Positions 52,160 to 63,472 of a stretch of 64,000 nucleotides of DNA are shown in pieces (position 1 is the stretch's first letter; every line of letters begins with the position of its first letter). The position numbers and the translations under genes are program-made. This DNA comes from Symbiodinium natans (taxonomy: Eukaryota > Sar > Dinophyceae > Suessiales > Symbiodiniaceae). The notes under the pieces were generated by a model, which saw only the letters and a program-made list of their open reading frames with translations, was not told the DNA's origin and did no database searches. Location: assembly GCA_905221605.1 (NCBI GenBank), contig CAJNDS010000558.1:463501-527500 (forward strand), read 5' to 3'.

Positions 52160-53098
52160 CTGAAGCAATGCCCAGCTGGCCCAAATGATAGAATTTAGGG
52201 TTAAGGGTTTCCACATGTAGTGGCTCAATATGTGGGTAGCTCCACTTCTTTGAAGTTCACACAGCTTGTAAGGGAGAGAAGGGCATAGTTAGGCTCCTGT
52301 AGCCTTCCCCAAAATAGGATGGACACGTCGGGATCTGGCTACAAGCCGCCGCATGAAAAGGTGCATGTATGGCTACGCAGTTGAATAGTCACGGCTGCAC
52401 TCAGGAGATGTCAATTCTGGGTCTGTACCTCTCCTGGTAGTCACATGAAAATATCTAATAACGGTACCCTTTTTAGGGCTGGCTTCTTTTTAAGGAACCG
52501 AGAACCCAATCAAGGGCAGGAAAGGGTACCACTGGGCTACCAAGTTTCTTTTCAATGGCGAAGAGGAACGCCTCACCCTGGAGTATCGATCCAAGGCCCT
52601 TTTTCAACCCTCTCTCAACCCTAACTACTGCACTGGTACAGCACAAACCCGTTGCCCAAATGCCCGAAACTCTAAAACCTCGGTAGCCCTTATGAATCCC
52701 TACTGCTTGTAAGTCTGCCCTTTCCAACCACCCCAGGAAGACTTCACAAGGCGTAGTAACAGGCAAGTTCAAACTTTCCACCTTGGCCCCCTGAACCCTA
52801 AACCCTAAATCCGAAACCCTAAACCCTAAAACCTAAACCCCTAGTAGAACCCAAAACCCTGAGGCCCCTAATCCAACCCATGGGTGCCTAAATCCGAAAA
52901 CAGCTGGGGGCTTAGGGTTTAGGGTTTAGGACTCCGGGTGTAGCATTGGTCAGCTGAACGCAATAGCGTGAAGACATGCCCACCCCAAGGCCTCCGAATC
53001 TCGCAACTCGCTGCGAGCCAAGCCATAGCCGGCCAGAGCCGAATTCAGAGTCGCATGCGTCGTAGACATTGTGGCTCAGAAGGGGCGTTGTCAAGTTC

Positions 53099-53490
53099 TC
53101 CGGAAATCAAGTTCAAGGTTTTCGCACGTAAGGTTGCGGCTTGGGGTATTCTCGACCGAAGAGCCTTCCTCATCGAGCGCAGACTTCCGGAAGGGCCCTA
53201 TCTAAGAAGTCTGGACATCAACCCAAAGGATCCATGTACCTATATAGTATATGCTTGGGCCTTAAAGGGGTTTCTATATAGTAGCTTTAGGGCCCAAGAA
53301 TATACTATATAGGTACATGGATCCTTTGGGAAGTTGGTCATTTCTGCGCGAAAGGTTGCTGCTTGGGTAGCCAAGCAGGAAATCAAGTCGAAAGTTTCCG
53401 CACGTAAAGTTGCTGTTTGGAGGATTCCAGACCGAAGGGCCTGGAAGATCGAATCAGACAGCTTCCAGAAGGCTGCCCGAGCCTTTTAAA
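53099..53490 (+). pseudogene. Repeated basic coding-like segment on the + strand
   Basis: Two diverged copies (53099-53200 and 53378-53480) read EIKFKVFARKVAAWGILDRR and EIKSKVSARKVAVWRIPDRR; part of a third (ISARKVAAW) precedes the second copy. Differences fall partly on third codon positions (AAG/AAA, GCG/GCT, AGA/AGG), as in coding DNA. A family-F1 palindrome (53222-53330) lies between copies. Protein not recognised. Confidence 0.4.
53222..53330. mobile_element. F1 palindromic element, full
   Basis: Almost identical to the 25.4-kb copy; lies between two copies of the basic coding-like repeat. Confidence 0.9.
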
Positions 53491-54639
53491 GGGCTTCTGG
53501 TATGTTCCTGGTTTCAAAGCCTTTCGAGGCCTGTAGCGGAACCTGCCAGGCGCCTCGGCACGCGCACAGCACCAATATGGGATTCTTGCACAGATGAAAC
53601 AGAAGCCGCCATCGGGATAGCCTCCGAGCTTCCAGGGTGGTTCCGGGACAGTCCCAAACAAAGGCTTCAAGGGCAAGGTTGCCACAAGAAAGCTAGGCGG
53701 TTCTAGCTCGGCGACTCGTCCTGGGTGTGCCTGGCTCTGCATCCCAGCAGAGCTTGCCTTCGTCTCGCCGAGCGCTCGACTGCGCCCCCGCCTACCCTGA
53801 CGAGAGGGGTGGCGGGCGGGTTTAGGCTTTGGGGATTAATCCCATACACACCTAGGCCAGAGCAAAACGCAGAACAAAAAAAACAGACTAAAGCCGTCAC
53901 AGCCACTGGATCTTTGGAGATCGAGTTCTTGCTTGTCCTGGGAGTATGAAGATGGGCCTTTTAGGGCGTTTGGGGCCTTTCGGGCTTGTAGGGCTCTTGG
54001 GGGCTTGAGAGTCTTTATGGCTTGGGGCTTTCCGGTTCAGCTTTTCGAGTTTTTTCTCAGCAGTTTTGAGCCCCAAGACGCTAAAGCCCTACATCTGAAA
54101 GCGAGCAGAAATCAATATCCTAAACCTCTACCTCAATCTCACATCTTAAACTGGCACTTGTGGAGCCACAGTCTCTCGTGCCGATCAGACGCAGTCTATT
54201 GGGGATGTATGCCGCTCAGGTCATGTGGATACACCCTAAACCCCATAAAGCCCTGAACCTTACAAGCCCCAAAACCCCAACACCTCAAAACTCCAACGCC
54301 CCAAAACCCTAAAACCCCAAAACCGCAACACCAAAAGACCTACAACCCCCCGAGCCCCCTACGCCCCTAAACCGCTGGCGCTTCCAAGACCAATAAGCCT
54401 TTTACTTTAAACCCCTACACCCTACAATCGTACCAGTTTATGGCCTCTTTGAATGTGGTGATGTGAAAGTATGTAGGGGATGACGTCGGAACCAAAGTAG
54501 TGGATGACGTCGGAAATCATGGAATTCGTCAGGGTCATTCCGAAAAGAAGCGCAGGATTTGTAGGTCCAGGCCCAGGCCCATTTTCTGACCCAGGCCCAG
54601 GCCCTGGTTTAGGGTCTAGGGTTTAGGGTTTAGGGTTTA

Positions 54640-54910
54640 GGAACTCATGCCTGGAGCTGGAACTTGACAGGAAAGGTTATCTGCGAACTCATTCCTGGAG
54701 CTGGAACTTGACAGGAAAGGCCATCCGCAAAAGCCCATTGATCTTGAGGCTTCATTTCGAAGGCCAAAAGCGTGCCAAAAGCTGGAGATTCTAGCTATTC
54801 GCACGCCCGGGGAAAACACCAGTGCGCCCCTTTGTTGCCGCCAGCATCCCCTGGCGCACTTTCGTGGGCCAAAAGCGTGCCGGGAGCTGGAGATTCCAGC
54901 TTTGCGCACG
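54640..54910. repeat. Two short tandem duplications
   Basis: A 45-bp unit with CCTGGAGCTGGAACTTGACA occurs twice (54640-54730); a unit with GGCCAAAAGCGTGCC and AGCTGGAGATTC occurs twice (54763-54905). Confidence 0.85.
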
Positions 54911-55084
54911 CCTGGCACAAAGATTTCTGTTGCTCTTTGGCACAGAGAAAAGTTCCATTGTTTGTTTGTTCATAGACCACTTATTCTATTCAGCTGAAAA
55001 AACACATACTTCCATTTATGCCACGATGTTGCGAAGCATTCATGTGGTCACATTATGGTTAATATACGGTGATGTTTCACCTAG

Positions 55085-55290
55085 CCCAAAACAGTTCCAA
55101 ACGGTTTTGGGGCACCGAAAATCACATCTAAAGGCCAAAACCATTCAACACCATTTGAAACGGGTTTAAAACGGTTTTGCCGGCATGTTTTGCCACTCCA
55201 AAACGGGTTTAATCGGTTTTGGGGCAACCCTTCTCAAGCGGTTTTGCCGGCATGTTTTGGCACCTCAAAACGGTTTTAATCGGTTTTGGG
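55085..55290. repeat. AAACGGTTTT repeat cluster
   Basis: Several copies of (A)AAACGGTTTTGGGG and GGTTTTGCCGGCATGTTTTG. Likely a local duplication; no frame. Confidence 0.8.
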
Positions 55291-55526
55291 GGCCTTTTCT
55301 ACTCTTCAAGATGCACCAAAAGTGACTCCACGGCCAAGGTTTCACAAGCCTTACAAGGAGGGTTTAGGGTTCAGGGTTCAGGGTTTAGGGTTTAGGGTTT
55401 AGGAGGTAGGTCATAAGTCCCTTAGCTACAGTTAGTATAGCAAGGGGGCCGCTCCTTGTTTTCCTCTAAACTTAGTTCCACTGTCCGTCTCGTTCCTGGG
55501 GGGGGGCGACCCAGGCAGGGATTACA

Positions 55527-55760
55527 ATGTATCTCAGGGCTGAGCCGAATGTCCTGCAGTTGCATGGTCTCTTGCCTTATTCCTTACTACAGGAGATAGA
55601 AAATCTACGTGATCCTTTAGGCGATTCCATACAGGAGCTAGCTTATTTACGTGAATATTTACGCCACTCCTTACGTGACTTCCTGCGCCAAATTGTTGCC
55701 CTGACATTGACCCCCCTTTACAGAGGCCATAAACTGGTACAACCTAAACCCTCTTTAGGG
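55527..55760 (+). other. Open + strand frame, uncertain
   Basis: A frame of 146 codons, whose first half (for example LLQEIENLRDPLGDSIQELA) is amphipathic and Leu-rich. The second half runs into a telomere-type unit. One frame of this length is near what chance allows in 64 kb. Confidence 0.2.
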
Positions 55761-56090
55761 TTTGGGGTTGGGGGGTCTAGCATCTGTGGCTTCAGGGCTT
55801 GGGGGTTAATGGCGGACTCGAGACAACACCCCAGTGATGCTCTCGATCCATGGCGAAAGAAAAATAGGGAGACCACTTTGGGTTTTCCCAAGTTTTGGGG
55901 ATTTGGGGAAGATAAAGGCTCTTGTTTCGGGACTGACGGATCTGGCTCATGTAGCATAGCTGCGTAGACGGTCTTTGTTTTGTGTGCATGCGTGAAGATC
56001 AGGGTTTAGGGTGTTTGGTTTATGGACTGGGGTGGGCTTGAGGTTTTAGGGTTGGAACGCGTGAGGGGCTGCACATGATCGTGGCTTGGC

Positions 56091-56142
56091 TATACGGCTC
56101 GCGGCGAGTCTGCGGCGTCGACCGGGCCGAAACGCTGAAGCT
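56091..56142 (-). CDS. Exon-like island, possible partner of the anchor exon
   Basis: 52 nt, AG-bounded, reading SFSVSARSTPQTRREPY, with a phase-1 GC donor that fits the exon at 52065-52159. High GC and single copy. No homology recognised; alternative frames exist. Confidence 0.35.
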
Positions 56143-56162
56143 CTGCAAAACTGCAACTCATA

Positions 56163-56261
56163 CCCAGAGGATCCATGTACCTATATAGTATATACTTGGG
56201 CCTTAAAGGGGTTTCTATATAGTAGCTTTAGGGCCCAAGAATATACTATATAGGTATTGGG
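56163..56261. mobile_element. F1 palindromic element, right end decayed
   Basis: Left arm intact; the right arm stops at TATAGGTA then diverges. Confidence 0.85.
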
Positions 56262-56575
56262 ATATATACTCTGCACCCCATGTCAAAGGTTGAACGGTTC
56301 AAGCTTCAAGGTTTATGAAGCACCAAGCCCCTGAGCCCAAAACCCCTAGCCCTAAACCCAAAGCCTTAAGGGAACTCAACGCGGAAGTCTCGAAGTTGCG
56401 GAAATGTTTAGTATAGCACCTGACTTCGGAAACCCTAAGCCCTAAACCCTGACAAACCCTGCACGCTACACGCGAAACCCTAAACCCTCAACCCTTACCA
56501 CTTCTGCTGAACCCGAAGGCCCATACTTCAGAATCAAAAGGAACACTTCAGGTCCATGTACCTGTAGAGGGCTTA

Positions 56576-56684
56576 CCCAAAGGATCCATGTACCTATATA
56601 GTATATACTTGGGCCCTAAAGCTACGATATAGGAACCCCTTTAAGGCCCAACTATATACTATATAGGTACATGGATCCTTTGGG
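56576..56684. mobile_element. F1 palindromic element, full
   Basis: Same termini, centre in the opposite orientation from the other copies, about 310 bases from the previous one. Confidence 0.9.
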
Positions 56685-57133
56685 TTAAGGTTTAAGGTTT
56701 AGGGTTTATGCTTGGGCCTTAACGGGGTTCCCATAGAGTAGCCTCAGGGCCAAAGTATGTACTACAGAGGTATCTCAGAAGGGGAAGGAAAGGGAGCAAA
56801 TGCTTCTTCTTGGAAGGTAAGCCCTACACCCTAAACCCTAAGTTTTAAGCCCTAAGCCCGAAGCCCTAAACCCAAATTCCGGGGGGGGGGGGGGGGAATT
56901 CTGGAGTCGCTGGCAATCCCAGAATGACCCGTCTATGTACCTATTCCCCCCCCCCCCCCCCCCTAAAAAATAAATAAATAAATAAACTAAAAATCCGAAT
57001 ATTGCCCTATTAAAGCAGAAAGGGTAGCTGCGCAGTCTGCAAAGGCCTGTGTTTGTTGGGATTGAGGGTTCTTCGGGCTTGGGGCGGAGGCCCAAAAACG
57101 CAAAGAGCTCTGCGGGGACGTGATTTGGGTCCC

Positions 57134-57187
57134 CCACACAAGGCTGTCCCCATCGATGGCGACAGCAACTGGTTGCTGGGCCAAGGC
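57134..57187 (-). CDS. C1A protease exon, PVAVAID strand
   Basis: Reads ALAQQPVAVAIDGDSLVW; QPVSVAI(E/D)A is a core strand. Acceptor ACAG then GCC. The end is uncertain (possible GT, GA donors at 57129-57140). About five residues are missing between here and the His exon at 9.9 kb, so a tiny exon is probably unseen. Confidence 0.93.
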
Positions 57188-60100
57188 CTGTGATGAGAGA
57201 GAGAAGGAACGGTGAGGGTTTAGGGTTTAGGATTTTAGGGAAGAGCTTGGGAGGGTTGAGGTCTTCCTTAGGATCTGGTGATAGGCTTCGTTGCAGTCTT
57301 CAAACGCATCCTTGCGCCATCCAAGGCCCTACAAGGCATGACGCCCAAAGCCCTGAGAGCCACAAGACAAACGCGAATGGGGAAGCCCCCCCCCCCCCCC
57401 TCCCCCCAAAGCTGCCTTAAAAGTCGATGCCTGACCTTAAGATTCTATGCAATATGAACACAAGACGCCTCTCTTGGAAACACCCTCTGATGCGACCGTT
57501 CAGAAGTCCCAGATCTGTTCAGTCGCACGCCACGGAAGGTGTGTAGGCACTACGTCTCCGAGCCCACGGTCTTTGTTTTTTGAATTTTATTATTCTTCTT
57601 ATTGTGATTATGTCTTGTGTCTGTATTCTTCTTGTTACTTCTGATTCCCCTAAAGCTGCAAGTATACAAATGATACCTACATTGGGGTCCAAAGTCTGCA
57701 AACGTTTTGTGTAAACATCACCTACTTTAGGTTTCTTCGGAGCCTCAGGTTTTGATGTTGATAATGAGTACAAGGCCTATTTAAACCCACATCATGAACC
57801 TTGAGCCTTCGTGCTTAGTTTGGACAATTCCGTGCACTCAGAGTCCAGACATACGGAAGGGTTAGGGTTTAGGGTTTAGGGTTTAGGCTTTAGGGTTTAG
57901 GGTTTAGGCTTTAGGGTTTAGGGATCCCAATTTCTGAGCGGATGGATGACCTCGACCGCCAAGGCGAGCAGGCTCAGGGCTTAGGGTTTGTATGGACTCA
58001 CCCTTTTTCTGGTGCACCCCAAGACCCCTGGATTTGCATTAGGTTTAGGGCTTAGGGGTTTAGGGGTTAAGGCTTAAGGTTTAAAAAACTGAGGAAAATG
58101 GGATGCAGGAGTCTCTGGGAACCGCTGAATTACATACCCTGTAGACTCCCCAGGGCCCCGGTTTGGGTTGCAGGGCTTATAGGGTCGAGGGTTTCGGGTT
58201 TAGGGTTACCACTGTGGCAAGAGACATTGGAATTGAGAAGATACGAGAACCCTATAAGAGCAACTCACTAGGGCAACCGGTCTGAGGATTGTGAGCTTCG
58301 ACCCCGAAAAAAGGACGCCGGAGCCTGCATCAAGGCATCATCGTCGCCCGGCGGAACTTGCCTCTGTTTAGGGCTTCGGGTTTCGGGTTTAGGGTTCAGG
58401 GTTTAGGATTTCGGGCTTAGGGTTTAGGGTGTAGGGTTTAGGGTTTAGGGTTCAGGGTTTAGGGTTTCGGGGTTAGGGATGACAAGACGAGACGAGGCTT
58501 TGCTTGGTAGGAACATTTGTTTAAGGGTTAGTTACACCCTTGTTGGGATGGGCTACTTGATAAGTTAACCTGGAACGCCAAAAAAAGGGCAAAAGGGTAC
58601 CACTGGGCGTCCAAGGCTTCGAAGATCTACGGAATACAGCCTGAACCTTGGACGCAACGAGGGTTTAGGGCTGAGGTTTTAGCTGTTATGCTTATAGGAG
58701 TCTCGGGGCTTAGGGGTTGGGTTAAAGCCTTGAGCCATAAACCTATTGCCTGGGGGCACGAAACTCCCACCCCCGAATTTCCGAACTCCTCACAGGGTGT
58801 ACGCCTAGTGCATGTGACAGGCATATACGTGGAGGTTCATGGTACTTACTAACCAATCATAACTGCACTTATAACAGTACTTATAACCATATTAGGGCAC
58901 TTCAGAACCAATGCATGGGTTTAGGGTTTAGGGTTTAGGGTTTAGGGTTTAGGGTTTAGGGTTTAGGGTTTAGGGTTTAGGGTTTAGGGTTTAGGGTTTA
59001 GGGTTTAGGGTTGGAAGAACCCCAAAGCTGAGGGGCCCGGCTTGAAGCCACGCACGCCGCCAGGGGGGATGACCTGGGCAAGTGTGCAGACCGCCTCGCC
59101 CCCCCTCCCAACCCTCCCGCAGCTTCATCCCAAATCAACCCAACAAAAACAAACGAGCTCGCCCCCCAAAAATTGTCGAACCTAAGCCCGAAACTGTAAC
59201 CCTCCTAAACCCTAAACCCTAACCCCGAACCCCTAAACCCGAACCCCTAACCCCTAACCCCTAAACCCTAACCCCTAAACCCCTAAACCCTAAACCCCTA
59301 AACCCCTAAACCCCGAACCTGGGGATGCCCCATGCTTTTGCAAGGTGTCCTACCTCGTGGTTTAGGGTTTCGGGGGTTTGGGGGTTTAAGGCTTGGCTTC
59401 GCACCCCAGTGGTTTCGGGTTTAGGGTTTAGGGTTTAGGGTTTAGGGCTAGCTACCCTAGCTCAAGGTTGAGGCTGTCGGCTTAAGCCTTCTACCTAAGC
59501 CTTATCCAAACCGGTGCCATATCAGATGCAGCTTTATTCGGGTGGATTCTGAGGCCTTAAGAGCAACATTCTTAACTTGCGAAAAGGTCCCCCCCCCCAA
59601 CCCCCCAAACCCCAACCCCTGAACCCTAGACCCTAAACCCTCCACCCCTATTCCCCCCCCCCCCCCCCACCCAACAAAACAAGCACAACAAAATACAGGC
59701 CGAAAGCAAACCGGCAGCGAAGGACCCTAAACCCTAAACCCGAAACCACGAAACCCTAAACCCTAAACCCTAAACCTACCCCAAGCCTCTTTTGGTGGCC
59801 CCCAGGTTCATATCCTCCCAACCTCGACCGTCTCGCCCGAAACCGGCTAAGACCCCCCCGCCCCGCCTCCGACATTCCTGAACCAGTGAACTCCTACCTG
59901 AATCCCTAGCCCCCTACTCAAGCCCTGCTTCGAGGTTCAGGGTACTCAGGAACCCAATTAGACGTGTATTTAGAACCCACTTAGAAGCCCTCCTAAGTAC
60001 CCAAATAGGGTAGGAATTGAGTGACAAATACAGTTATAATCTAAGGGTAGTTTCATGGCCCTTGATGTGGTCCCTTACCTCCTTGAAAGGGTTCTGATGT

Positions 60101-63100
60101 AAGGGCCCTTAATTTGTATAGGGTGTCCAAGCGATGTATAAGGGTTCTCCTTTTAAGGGCCCCTAAGGGGCCATGTAAATACCTTATAAGAGATAGTTGG
60201 GTGACGAAGTACTTAGTAGCCCAGTAGTCATATTATAATAAGGACACCTTTTGGGTTGGTTACTTTATAAGCAAAAACAAACCGGGAAAAAGGGCACCAC
60301 TGGGCTACCAAGAAGCACCATGAACCTCCAAGTGGACTCCCCAGTCTCCCCGGGCCTGGCTGCAACCGGACTCGTGGCAGGCCCCCTGGGCCTGGGAGTG
60401 TTGGCATGTCTTCCGGAAACCCTAAACCCTAAACCCTAAACATCCCTAAACCCTAAACCGGAAACCCTAATCCCTAAACCCTAGACCCCAAGCCCTACAG
60501 GGTATGGGGATTTATGGGTTTGGGCTTTGACCTTTGGAGCGGCAATGCTGGGGTTTCAGGGCCTAGGGGGGGTGTAGGAATCATGGGAAGTCTGGGGGGG
60601 GGGGGGGGCATGGTACTTAAATCTCCTTTTGAGAATGCTTTCTGGGCACAGTTGCAATCGGAAGACGAAAGATTCCAAGGCCCGCTCCACGAAACCGCAA
60701 ACCCTTGGAGGCTTTGTAGAGTTTGGGGTTCAGAGCTCACGGGCGTACTGAGCATTGCAGAGCATTTGCGCGAAACTTGGAACCCGAAATCACTCAGTAA
60801 CGGCCAGCCACTTCAAACCATTACGCCCAAGACCACGACAGTCAAAGGAAGCTACATGGACGCGAAGTAAGGGCCCCTCACCCTGTTATATGAACAGAGC
60901 GCGCACCGTACATCATACACCATAAACCTTACAAGGGGCATGCAAGGGCTCTGAAAGAGTTACATACTCGATGCACGCTAAGGGCTCTGAAAGAGTTACA
61001 TACTCGATGCACGCTGGATGAGGGGGGGGGGGGGGTTCCATGAATTATGTTCTTTTTGAAGAGAAAAAAACGACACATGCAATACTGAGCCTTGCAAGTA
61101 GTGACCACAACCCAAGCACTCAGACCGAGAAACCTGCCTTCTTTGGTGCAGGTTCTGTACATGTCCATTGGGATGTTCCCCCTTTATACTCACAGCCCTT
61201 AATAGGGATTCTAGTACCCCCTATTGGAACCTTATTCAGGACGGATAGTATAGGGGGGTAATATCCCAACATGTCCAACCTAATTTTGTTACTTCAGAGT
61301 CCAGGGATTAGGGTTTAGGGCTTCATAGGGTTGAGGGTTTGCGGCATTCTAGGGTCCGAAACGAAAGCGACCATAAACCCTAAACCCTAAACCCTAAACC
61401 CTAAACCCTAAACCCTAAACCCTAAACCCTAGAGGTCGAAGGGTGCGCTGCCATCCGCCCAAGGCCCTGGCAGCGACGTACGGGTAGGATCGCGCCGTGC
61501 ACAGCCCTTGCATGTGGATGTAGGCGAACCTCGAAGAGGGCTTCTATGGGGGTTTAGGGTTTAGGGTTTAGGGTTTAGGGTTTAGTGTCTAGGGTTTAGG
61601 GTTTAGGGTTCAGGGATGTTCAGGGTAGGGTACGAAAATGAGGGACCCCTAGAGCCCCCAGATTGTGGGGTTCCCTTCTAACGAGTACCCCAATAAGGTA
61701 CCCCTGATTTCGGAAAACCCCGCATAGGGTTTAGGGACAGGGTTGTTGAAGCTTGGTGTTGCGCGGGGGAGCCTAACCCTTTTGCCCCGAGCATGTCATG
61801 ATGTGGCAGGGGCAGACCCCCGAAAAACTTATCAGCATGAGCATGCAAGTAGCTTCAACTATCTCCCTTGGGATGCTCCACCTTTTTTTAGGGGGGGGGG
61901 GGGGAACATCTTAACTCGTGAGACTGAAAGTCGACGTTTGCGGGTTCAGGTTACGTGCACGCGCCAAAGGAGCCCAATAGATCCTAAACCCTAAACCCTA
62001 AACCCTAAATCCCAAACCCCTAAACCTTAAACCCCCAGAAGCTTTAAAATCTCAAATGGCGTTTAGGGATTCAATTCCTAAAGTGTTTTAGGTTTGGGGG
62101 GGACGATACAAAATATGGCTTTATAACTCTCTCTCTCTCTACATATATATATATATAGGGTAAAAGGGTAATAGCAACGAATTTTGTTCAAACCTACCCC
62201 TGAAACTCTGGACCCCAAAAACCCGCGTAATTTGTGATCCCACAAGGCACCCCTAAACCCTAAACCCTAAACCCTAAACTCCCGGGGGCCTTAGGCCCGA
62301 GCCCGTTCATGGGGTTGCCGCCTTTGCATCCCATGTTCCCATACTGGGCGCCGGCACAGTCCTGCGTGGTCCGGCTTGCAGTTTGGGTGTCTTGGTTGGG
62401 TTGTGCGGTTTAGGTTAGGGTTTTAAGTTTTGTTACATACATGATGACAACATATATGTATGTATAGTTTCATATACATGCATGCGAGTTATCTATGCGG
62501 CAGAACCATTGCGATGTGTCCTCCTCCCCATGTCTTAAACTACGTATAACTTTTCGGCAGAATGCAAGTTTCAAGGTGTGACTATGGCCCTACCCGGGTA
62601 TGATCTTATTTGTGGCTCTATCGAAGCCTGCTTATAAGCCCACAACCCTTTCGGGTCTTCGAGCATTCTTTGGGGTCGCTCATTCAATGCCGAAGAGGTG
62701 CCCTTGTTTGCTTTAAAGCCTTACGAAGTACTTGCACGACATCCTACTCCCTGTTAAGTTAATAATTCCTTCAAGACCAAGCTTATGGCTCTGCTTGACT
62801 TGGAGCAACATACAACCCAGGGCCAAACAAGCCAAAAACAGGACTTTCAGGTTTCGGGTATTATGCTGGGTTGAGGGTCTCGATTTAAGGCGCAGGATTT
62901 GGGAAGAACTCCTAACAATGATCGCTGTGCAGTACGAAGTAAGCAGCTCCTTGTTGTAATAAGATTACCGGAAGGGACACATAATGAAGGTTTGGGGCTC
63001 AGGGTTTCGGGCTTGCCCTAAACCCTAAACCCGAAACCCTAAACCCCAAACCCTAAACCCTAGGATCTAAGGTTTGGGGGGGGGGGGAGGGAGGTCCAGA

Positions 63101-63350
63101 AGCTGCTGCTCGGACAAGGTGTACAGCGATCCGCCGAACACCTTCCAGGCACCTGTCGCGCGAAACTTCCGGTGTTGGTGTGTGTAGGGTTTAGGGTTTA
63201 GGGTTCTGGCGGCGTGTTGGATGGGAAAAGGAGGTGAAAACCTCCCTCTTTCCCTCCTTACCCCCACGGCGGTGGACATAGGGGCCCTTTGGGAAAAACC
63301 ACCCCAACCCCCGCCCCCTGCCCCCGCCCCGACCCACCCCGCCCTACCCC

Positions 63351-63382
<32 letters not shown>

Positions 63383-63387
63383 TACCC

Positions 63388-63472
<85 letters not shown>

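Noticed and set aside
52930-53095. Minus-strand frame with GYG as a second protease His exon
   Set aside because: No LDH(G/A) motif and no NSWG exon follow it.
57925-57990. GC-rich island in a protease intron as an exon
   Set aside because: The neighbouring exons join perfectly in phase and family sequence without it.
60514-60870. A 118-codon + strand frame
   Set aside because: Begins in a poly-G run and shows no family signal; it lies within a protease intron on the other strand.
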